Shown: positions 44,819 through 50,476 of the stretch, piece by piece | Numbering within the stretch: the first letter of the stretch is position 1 | Layout of the letters: every line of letters begins with the position of its first letter | Assembly (NCBI GenBank): GCA_002685935.1 | Contig: NYZD01000075.1 | Coordinates: 1-50,476 of the forward strand | Direction of reading: 5' to 3' | DNA: 50,476 bases | Origin: Planctomycetaceae bacterium | GTDB taxonomy: Bacteria > Planctomycetota > Phycisphaerae > Phycisphaerales > Zrk34 | Program-made: the position numbers and the translations under genes | Notes under the pieces: model-generated | Databases searched by the model: none | Told to the model about the DNA's origin: nothing | What the model saw: the letters and a program-made list of their open reading frames with translations, nothing else

Positions 44819-46613
44819 GCGGCACATCTTCATGGTCCGCTGGGGGGCGCCTTGCGTGGTGGTGTGCCTCGCTATCGGGTATCTGCTTGTAGTCGCCAGC
44901 GCCCGCGACGATCCGGCAGCCCCGTCCGAGGATGGCGAGATCGAGGGATTGACCAGCCGCCACGACCGTCAACTCACCACGGATATGGTCCGGATCCAGC
45001 TGGAAGACGCCACCACGGCTGCCGGGATCAACTTCCAGCATTTCCCCGACACACGTCGTTCGGTGTTGCCTGAAGACATGGGATCGGGCCTGGCGTGGGG
45101 CGATTACGACGGCGACGGTGACGCCGACCTGTTCCTCGTCAATTTCTTTGGCAGCATTTTCGATCCGATTCCCGCCGACGCCGATACCGGTCGTTGCGCG
45201 CTATACCGGAATGACGGTAACGGGCGATTCAGCGACGTATCTCGAATCGCCGGCCTGGATCTGGCCTGTTTCGGTATGGCTGGCGCGTGGGGTGATTACG
45301 ATAACGATGGCGATCTTGATCTCTACCTGACCAGGTACGGGCCGAATTCGCTTTTCCAAAACAACGGTGACGGCACATTCACCGACGTGACCGACGCCGC
45401 CGGTGTGAGCGACGACCGATTCAGCGCCGGCAGTGCCTGGGGTGACTACGACCGGGACGGTGACATTGACCTGTACGTATGCAACTATGTCGAGTTTGTG
45501 TATCGAGACGCCGACGCCGAACGATCAACCCGGCAATATGGATCCGAGACACCGTACACGCTCAATCCCTCGGCCTATGCGCCGGTAGCGAACTCACTGT
45601 TCCGCAACAACAACGATGGGACGTTCACGGACATCGCCGAGGAGGCCGGCGTGTCCGACCCGACCGGCCGATCGCTCGTGGCGGCGTGGTTCGATTTCGA
45701 CAACGACGGCTGGGTCGACCTCTACGTCGCCAATGATGTGTCATCGAACGGCGTCTTCCGCAATCGAGGCGACGGCACGTTTGCGGACATCGGCGCCAGC
45801 TCTCTGGCCGCCGACTACCGTGGCGCCATGGGGCTTGCCGTGGGCGACTACGATCACGACGCGGATGCCGATCTGTTCGTGACGCACTGGGTCGCCCAGG
45901 AGAATGCGTTCTTTGAAAACGCGTTCTACTCTGACTTGAATGATGATAGTGACGAGCGTCGGATGTTCTTTGTGGACGTCGCGTACCCCCTGGGTGTTGG
46001 GCATCTCTCACTGGACAAGGTTGGCTGGGCAACAAGCTTCGCCGATTTCGACAATGACGGTTACAGTGATCTGTGGATCGTCAACGGGCACACACTTCAG
46101 GATGATGACGACCACACGCGCCTCAGACGTCAGCAGGCGCATCTGCTTCGACAGCAACCAACGGAGGGCTTCTTTGAAATGGCAGAGGCTGCGTGTCCGA
46201 GTCTTGCGATACCCATCGTGGGACGAGGCGGCGCCCATGCCGACTATGATGGCGACGGGCGCGTCGACCTCGCCATCCTGGCCCATGGCGGCCGCGTAAT
46301 GCTGCTGCGCAACATCTCGCCCGATCCAGGTCATTGGATTACGCTTCGACTGCGCCAACAGGGAAGCAACACGCATTGTCTGGGGGCCAGAATCGTGCTC
46401 CAGTCGGGCGAATCGGTCCGCAGCGCTCAGGTCGGCGCCGATGCGCCCTACTTGTCGCAGAATGATACCGATGTGCATTTCGGCCTTGGCGACACTGATC
46501 GCGTGGATCGAATCACAATCCATTGGCCGGATGGGACCGAGGAAGCTCTGGAAGACGTACCCGCCAACCAGTGTCTCTCCGTGACACATACACCACATTA
46601 CAACGCCCCGTAG
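44802..46613 (+). CDS. CRTAC1-family protein (FG-GAP propeller plus ASPIC/UnbV)
   Basis: A 603-aa protein. The N terminus (VRWGAPCVVVCLAIGYLLVVASA) is a signal or anchor helix. Seven Ca-binding FG-GAP loops are visible, such as DYDGDGDADLFLV, DYDNDGDLDLYLT, DYDRDGDIDLYVC, DFDNDGWVDLYVA, DFDNDGYSDLWIV and DYDGDGRVDLAIL, fitting one seven-bladed propeller. The C terminus is ASPIC/UnbV (LGARIVLQSGESVRSAQVGA, YLSQNDTDVHFGLGDTDRVD, WPDGTEEAL). It starts inside the cytochrome gene (17-nt overlap), so the two are translationally coupled. CRTAC1 proteins are exported; this one probably stays with the cytochrome at the outer face. Confidence 0.92.
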   Translation: MRRWNKRHIFMVRWGAPCVVVCLAIGYLLVVASARDDPAAPSEDGEIEGLTSRHDRQLTTDMVRIQLEDATTAAGINFQHFPDTRRSVLPEDMGSGLAWGDYDGDGDADLFLVNFFGSIFDPIPADADTGRCALYRNDGNGRFSDVSRIAGLDLACFGMAGAWGDYDNDGDLDLYLTRYGPNSLFQNNGDGTFTDVTDAAGVSDDRFSAGSAWGDYDRDGDIDLYVCNYVEFVYRDADAERSTRQYGSETPYTLNPSAYAPVANSLFRNNNDGTFTDIAEEAGVSDPTGRSLVAAWFDFDNDGWVDLYVANDVSSNGVFRNRGDGTFADIGASSLAADYRGAMGLAVGDYDHDADADLFVTHWVAQENAFFENAFYSDLNDDSDERRMFFVDVAYPLGVGHLSLDKVGWATSFADFDNDGYSDLWIVNGHTLQDDDDHTRLRRQQAHLLRQQPTEGFFEMAEAACPSLAIPIVGRGGAHADYDGDGRVDLAILAHGGRVMLLRNISPDPGHWITLRLRQQGSNTHCLGARIVLQSGESVRSAQVGADAPYLSQNDTDVHFGLGDTDRVDRITIHWPDGTEEALEDVPANQCLSVTHTPHYNAP

Positions 46614-46650
46614 CGGTGCATTCGCCTCAGATATCCGTAAAGTATGCGGG

Positions 46651-48123
46651 ATGTTCGACAATCTTGAATCCATCTCCGCGTGTCGTCTGGCCGAACGCAT
46701 GGGGCAGCGCGAACTGTCCCCCGTTGAAGTCACCGACTATTTCCTTGATCGCATTGAGCGCTTCAATGCGCCCATTAACGCCTTCGTCACCGTTCTCGTT
46801 GACGATGCGCGGTGCCGGGCACGCGAGGCCGAACAAGCATTGATGCGTGGCGATGCGGTCGGTCCGTTGCACGGTATCCCCGTCGCAATCAAGGATCTGT
46901 TCGACTTCAAGGCGGGCGTCCGCAATACCTTCGGATGTCGACCGCTCGCCGATTTCATTCCACCCGCGTCGGCAAATTATGTCGAACGGTTGGAACAGGC
47001 CGGGGCCGTCATCATCGGCAAGACGAACACCGCCGAAATGGGACACAAGGGCATCACTGACAATGATCTGCACGGCCCGACGTCCACGCCGTTCGACACC
47101 ACTCGGAATGCCGGTGGTTCATCCGGTGGCAGTGCCGCCGCCGTGGCCGCCGGACTTGTCCCGCTGGCTCAAGGGTCCGATGCCGGCGGGTCGATCCGAA
47201 TACCCGCCTCGTTTTGCGGCGTCTACGGATACAAGGCGTCGTACGGTCGTGTGCCCATGGTCACGCGGCCCAACGCGTTTCTGTGTCATACGCCGTTCGT
47301 GCACGCCGGACCCATCACACGCCACGTGGAAGATGCGGCATTGATGTTGAACGTCATGGCGGGCCCCGACCCGCGCGACCCGCTATGTCTGCCCGATGAC
47401 GGCGTGGACTACCGTGACGCCATCGGGCGGGGCATCGAAGGTAAACGTGTCGCCTTCAGCCCAAACTTCGGGGTATTTGCGGTGGAGGCATCGGTCGCCG
47501 CCTTGGTCGCGGATGCCGTGGGTGCCTTCGAGGAAGCCGGCGCGCGCGTCGAGACCGTTGATGTGAAGATCAGGCAGTTGCAGCAAGAGCTGGCCGACCT
47601 GTGGCTGCGGCAGATGGGCGTCTTGTACGTCGACGTCATGGAGCTGTTCAAACACGCCGGCATCGATTTGATGGCCGATCACCGAGATGAATTATCACCG
47701 CAGCTCATTGATCTGGTCGAGCTTGGCCACGCGCAATCCGCGCGGTGTCATATGAAGGATGACTGGCTGAGAACCGAAGTTTGCGATGCGATTGAAGATG
47801 TGCTGACTCAGCACGACCTTCTCGTCACGCCAACGCTAGGCGTACCCCCCGTCCCCAATGCACGTGACGGTCAAACGCTGGGCCCGATCGAGGTCGACGG
47901 GCGGCCCACTGAGCCGTGTATCGGCTGGTGCCTGACGCATCCGGTGAACTTTGCAGGGAATCCCGCTGCTTCCGCGCCCGCCGGACTCACCGCAGACAAT
48001 CTGCCCGTCGGCATGCAGATCATCGGTCGCCGATTCGCGGACGTCGACGTTCTGGCCGCCAGCGCCGCATTCGAGCGCGTGCGCCCCTGGCAGCAGACAT
48101 ACAGCGCGCTTCAGATGTCATGA
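46651..48123 (+). CDS. Amidase-signature family amidase
   Basis: A 490-aa protein with the amidase signature and the full catalytic triad: K81 (PVAIKDLF), S157 (NAGGSSGGSAAA) and S181 (GSDAGGSIRIP). It resembles broad-specificity amidases and GatA; the missing gatB and gatC nearby and the substrate-side sequence argue against GatA. It hydrolyses amide bonds of small molecules. No signal peptide. Follows the CRTAC1 gene by 37 nt, without a clear ribosome site, and overlaps the next small reading frame by 4 nt (ATGA). Cotranscription with the cytochrome operon is possible but a functional link is not evident. Confidence 0.9.
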   Translation: MFDNLESISACRLAERMGQRELSPVEVTDYFLDRIERFNAPINAFVTVLVDDARCRAREAEQALMRGDAVGPLHGIPVAIKDLFDFKAGVRNTFGCRPLADFIPPASANYVERLEQAGAVIIGKTNTAEMGHKGITDNDLHGPTSTPFDTTRNAGGSSGGSAAAVAAGLVPLAQGSDAGGSIRIPASFCGVYGYKASYGRVPMVTRPNAFLCHTPFVHAGPITRHVEDAALMLNVMAGPDPRDPLCLPDDGVDYRDAIGRGIEGKRVAFSPNFGVFAVEASVAALVADAVGAFEEAGARVETVDVKIRQLQQELADLWLRQMGVLYVDVMELFKHAGIDLMADHRDELSPQLIDLVELGHAQSARCHMKDDWLRTEVCDAIEDVLTQHDLLVTPTLGVPPVPNARDGQTLGPIEVDGRPTEPCIGWCLTHPVNFAGNPAASAPAGLTADNLPVGMQIIGRRFADVDVLAASAAFERVRPWQQTYSALQMS

Positions 48124-48403
48124 ACCAGCCGATTCGTGAATCGATCCCCTGCAAGCGCATGGCTGTTGGGCGGGCCGGCCCGATCTCGGATCAAGAATTC
48201 GAGCTCACTCGCCTTCAAACCGAGGGCGCATTCGTGAACTCAACTGGATGCAGACCGTCGCGTTCACGGAGCACAACGATGTGCTGCCATTCTTCACTGA
48301 ACGCCGAACGACCTATATCGCAGATGACCCCGGTTACCCCTGGGAACGGCAACCCACGACCGATATTGGCCGAAATCTAGCCCGCCGCAAAAGCAGCCAC
48401 TGA
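48120..48403 (+). pseudogene. Probable small gene with a frameshift
   Basis: An ATG at 48120 overlaps the amidase stop by 4 nt. The first frame reads MNQPIRESIPCKRMAVGRAG through about 48235, with coding-like third positions. A neighbouring frame then becomes coding-like: RELNWMQTVAFTEHNDVLPFF, ending in RNLARRKSSH at a stop at 48401-48403. Adding one base makes a single frame of 94 aa. Without the change the first frame runs to 48380 but its later part is low quality. Product not recognised. Confidence 0.4.
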
Positions 48404-48486
48404 ATCCGGCCGATAATTGCAGTTGCTGGTCATATTCCAAGGAGCGATGTGCGGGCACAGTTGTCGTCGTGGTCGCACCCACGTCT
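48404..48486 (+). other. Short spacer before the pseudopilin gene
   Basis: 83 nt between the frameshifted small gene and the pseudopilin ATG. GTG at 48469 in the same frame is an alternative start. No clear ribosome-binding site or terminator is seen. Confidence 0.3.
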
Positions 48487-48951
48487 ATGAACCGCCGCGG
48501 GTTCAGCTTGATCGAGTTGGTCGTTGTCGTCGTGATCATCGGCGTTATATCGATGATCGCCATTCCGCGCATGACGCGCGGCGCATCGAACGCGGGGGCT
48601 GCGTCGTTGCGGGCTGACCTCGCCGTGCTCCGCGAAGCGATCGAACTGTACCGTGCCGAACACGACGGCCTCATGCCGCAGGTCGCGAGCTTCGTCAGCC
48701 AGATGACCAGCTTCAGCAATCTGGCCGGCAATTCGTTCGATTCTCAAGTCAATGTCGGCAGCCGCATCGTCTACGGGCCGTACCTCCAGGCGATCCCTGC
48801 AGTTCCCGTCGGGACCAAGAAGGGAAACGCCGCCGTCGGTCCTCCCGCGGCTGCGGCGGCAGTGGGGTGGGTCTACGATCAAAGCACCGGCCACATCCGC
48901 ACCAGTTCACTGGGCACCGATGCTGACGGTGTGGACTACTTCGACTATTGA
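48487..48951 (+). CDS. Type IV pilin-like/pseudopilin, GspG-like
   Basis: A 154-aa protein with a prepilin signal: MNRRG followed by FSLIELVVVVVIIGVISMIA, cleavage expected after G5 with the conserved Glu at +5 (E10). The rest includes a short helix (SLRADLAVLREAIELYRAEH) and a Gly/Ala-rich C-terminal part ending VDYFDY, like the major pseudopilin of type II secretion systems, common as solitary genes in planctomycetes. No other pilus or secretion genes lie near it. The start is the ATG at 48487; GTG at 48469 adds six residues without a ribosome site. Confidence 0.88.
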   Translation: MNRRGFSLIELVVVVVIIGVISMIAIPRMTRGASNAGAASLRADLAVLREAIELYRAEHDGLMPQVASFVSQMTSFSNLAGNSFDSQVNVGSRIVYGPYLQAIPAVPVGTKKGNAAVGPPAAAAAVGWVYDQSTGHIRTSSLGTDADGVDYFDY

Positions 48952-49095
48952 CCCAATGGCCGGATGGCGCGTCGCCGTGTCCTGGCAGGAGCATATCATT
49001 CATCCCGATGAACGGACCGATCGTCAGCTTGGCCGTTTCGATGGAATTGCCGATCGGGTGATACGCCTGGTGCTGAGCCATTCGGTCACATGACG

Positions 49096-49875
49096 CTACG
49101 AAATCGCAAACATGGTGTTCCGCACACCGTCCAGCCGCTGCGCCTTTGAATAATGATGCACGCTTATGTCGTCCGAAACCGGGGTCGGGACGTTGATGAT
49201 CAGTTCCGCCCAGTCCGGCGCATTATGCGCGATGTACGCCAATCGCAGACCCGCGATCTGCAACTCGCCGGCCGGTACGGGTTGTGGATACAGAAGCGGA
49301 CCCGTGTCCACCTGATACATTGTGTCACGCTCGTTGATGTTGATCGTCTTGATCGGATACTCGATCATGATCTCCGCCCCGTCCGGCGACGTGTATTCAG
49401 TGCGTGAGACCAGCGGTCGGCCCGCAAACGTCGCGTCAATCACCGCCGCGGTGTCGTCGAGCAATTCAGCGTCGACCATTTGAACCTGAAGGGCCAATCG
49501 GTCCCACGCCTCGGCCGTCGGTCCCACCTGTCGTTCCGGCTGTTCGCCCAGCGACGGTGGATACAGCATGACGCCCTTGTCCGTCCGGTCCCACCGCTTA
49601 ATCAACAGCATCTCTTGCGACGACACGATGGGGCAGAAGTCGGCGTTTGGCTCCGTCCAGATGTCTTCTTCAACGTAACAGCGCTCAGTCTTGCACGAAG
49701 CGCCCAGCAGATACTCAACCGATTCACCGTCACGTCTTATCACGCACCGACAGTCCAGCACGATCCGCGCATTGTTCAACGTCATCGCCGCTTTGTGCGA
49801 ATGAGTGATGGGCTTTTGCTTGAGACTGTCAATCCGGAAGGTCATGAACGAACGCTGAAAATCACAGACTTCCAT
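49096..49875 (-). CDS. Hypothetical protein
   Basis: A 259-aa protein starting MEVCDFQRSFMTFRIDSLKQ (M11 is an alternative start). It is soluble and beta-rich, with regular strands such as NARIVLDCRCVIRRDG, SVEYLLGASCKTERCYVEED and PLVSRTEYTSPDGAEIMIEYP, and Cys residues at about C42, C44, C61 and C66. No domain recognised and no signal peptide. Codon use looks like its neighbours. Convergent with the pseudopilin gene across 144 nt and divergent from the interrupted outer-membrane protein gene. Confidence 0.8.
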   Translation of the reverse strand: MEVCDFQRSFMTFRIDSLKQKPITHSHKAAMTLNNARIVLDCRCVIRRDGESVEYLLGASCKTERCYVEEDIWTEPNADFCPIVSSQEMLLIKRWDRTDKGVMLYPPSLGEQPERQVGPTAEAWDRLALQVQMVDAELLDDTAAVIDATFAGRPLVSRTEYTSPDGAEIMIEYPIKTININERDTMYQVDTGPLLYPQPVPAGELQIAGLRLAYIAHNAPDWAELIINVPTPVSDDISVHHYSKAQRLDGVRNTMFAIS

Positions 49876-50003
49876 GGTTCTGATCCCTATGTAATTGGAT
49901 AGTGCTCCCCGATCCTACCGCCGCCGCCCGGGGCGGGCCAAGATGCTCTCACCTGACCGTTGGCAAGCGGCATTCCGCGTTGTCCGCGCCCGTCAGGCAT
50001 GAA

Positions 50004-50020
50004 ATGGTCCAAAAGACCAT
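50004..50020. promoter_or_regulatory. Inverted repeat upstream of a TTGACA promoter
   Basis: ATGGTC (50004-50009) and GACCAT (50015-50020) form a perfect 6-bp palindrome with a 5-nt centre, 10 nt before the TTGACA box. It could be an operator for the outer-membrane protein gene. Confidence 0.3.
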
Positions 50021-50029
50021 GGATTCCTA

Positions 50030-50059
50030 TTGACAGGCCCCGTTTTCGGTCGATAGTTT
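50030..50059 (+). promoter_or_regulatory. Promoter candidate with perfect -35
   Basis: TTGACA (50030-50035), an 18-nt spacer and TAGTTT (50054-50059, 3 of 6 to the -10 consensus), about 41 nt before the GTG at 50101. It is the best -35 box seen in the window. Confidence 0.45.
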
Positions 50060-50100
50060 GGCATCGACTTCGATATCCATTTCTCGACTAGGAATCCCTG

Positions 50101-50382
50101 GTGCAACGAAAACTGATGGTCGTGGGAACGTTGACGCTGATCCTATGCGCCGCCGACGTCGGAGCACAGGATCGCAGTGACAAGCCGTGGCGAGGACGTA
50201 TTTCCGCTGGCGGCGGCTGGAATTCCAATCCGGCGGCCATCGGCACCACGGTGTCGTTCGGCACGCCAACCAGTGGCGTCCCGTTTGTCAACAATCAAGA
50301 TGCCGCTTTCAGCCGCATCACATTCGATGGCAGCTACGACCTCATCCAGACTGAGAAAGACCTGCTGACCGTCGGTTTGTAA
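50101..50382 (+). pseudogene. Outer-membrane protein gene interrupted near its start
   Basis: The GTG start gives a signal peptide MQRKLMVVGTLTLILCAADVGAQ, followed by WRGRISAGGGWNSNPAAIG, a pattern common at the first strands of beta-barrel outer-membrane proteins (GGGWxSNP). A strand-like FSRITFDGSYDLIQTEKDLLTVG is cut by TAA at 50380-50382, right where IS-like terminal repeats begin. The expected barrel (several hundred residues) is missing, so this is a truncated remnant; the rest may lie beyond the element. Confidence 0.65.
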
Positions 50383-50476
50383 ACGTCGGTCCAAAAGTGT
50401 AGCGCCCGCCGGGAGGCTGATGGTCGGCCCAAAAGTGTAGCGTCTTGCCCCGTCCGATCCCTTGAGCGGCAATTGA
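50378..50476. mobile_element. Probable end of an IS21-like insertion sequence
   Basis: From TGT at 50378 the sequence carries a 20-bp imperfect direct repeat, GTCGGTCCAAAAGTGTAGCG at 50385-50404 and GTCGGCCCAAAAGTGTAGCG at 50423-50442 (19 of 20 identical, period 38). Several repeats near a TG-starting terminus are typical of IS21-family ends. The element interrupts a reading frame, and the window stops before any transposase gene can be seen, so the family is uncertain. Confidence 0.45.

Noticed and set aside
46651-48123. GatA (aspartyl/glutamyl-tRNA amidotransferase subunit A)
   Set aside because: The triad fits any amidase-signature enzyme; no gatB or gatC nearby.

Overview
The window looks like a chromosomal segment of a GC-rich (about 60 percent by eye) heterotrophic bacterium, most plausibly a member of the Planctomycetota or a related PVC-superphylum or Hydrogenedentota-like lineage. 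This is inferred from gene content: CRTAC1/ASPIC-UnbV and FG-GAP proteins beside a multiheme cytochrome, a lone planctomycete-style pseudopilin, a membrane protein with a pilin-like C-terminal tail behind an ECF sigma factor, several uroporphyrinogen-decarboxylase-like paralogs, and many carbohydrate-active and Gfo/Idh/MocA-type enzymes. No rRNA, tRNA or CRISPR array was recognised, and no transporter was recognised in the catabolic block.

Layout. (1) 45-3652, minus strand: an outer-membrane beta-barrel lipoprotein whose frame is broken at a T7 run, followed by an NHL-propeller lipoprotein lacking its last blade. (2) 3857-8676, minus: sialidase-like BNR protein, GH42-like glycosidase, URO-D-family protein. 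(3) 8844-10694, plus: secreted protein of unknown function, divergent from (2). (4) 10794-19281, minus: one long run of eight closely spaced genes: sugar-phosphate-isomerase-like TIM barrel, Gfo/Idh/MocA dehydrogenase, SDR, 3-hydroxyacyl-CoA-dehydrogenase-like enzyme, D-2-hydroxyacid dehydrogenase, cyclase-family hydrolase and heparinase II/III-like lyase; several overlap by 4 nt. (5) 19803-20960, minus: L-rhamnonate-dehydratase-like enolase, facing (6) 21143-32049, plus: RidA-like protein, RraA-like aldolase, two GH36 alpha-galactosidases, three overlapping NAD(P)-dependent dehydrogenases/epimerases, and a 14-repeat FG-GAP protein without a signal peptide. (7) 32196-34721, plus: ECF sigma factor, single-TM probable anti-sigma factor, membrane protein. 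(8) 34728-38352: three more URO-D-family proteins, one convergent and two divergent. (9) 38879-48123, plus: TPR/FG-GAP/ASPIC lipoprotein, fused cytochrome b/multiheme cytochrome c, CRTAC1 protein, amidase. (10) 48120-50476: a probable frameshifted small gene, a pseudopilin, an orphan, and an outer-membrane protein gene cut by what looks like an IS21-type element end.

How the genes may work together (inference). Blocks 2-6 and 8 read as a glycan and sugar-acid catabolic island: glycosidases and a lyase release sugars, the Gfo/Idh and TIM-barrel enzymes oxidise and isomerise them, and a dehydratase, an RraA-type aldolase, a lactonase-like cyclase and several dehydrogenases carry sugar acids to central metabolism. 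The four URO-D-like proteins could act on methyl groups or unknown substrates. Block 9 is a separate membrane-to-surface redox unit in which a b-type membrane domain could pass electrons from quinol to five c hemes next to two surface beta-propeller proteins; block 1 may be the end of another cell-surface electron-transfer cluster lying left of the window.
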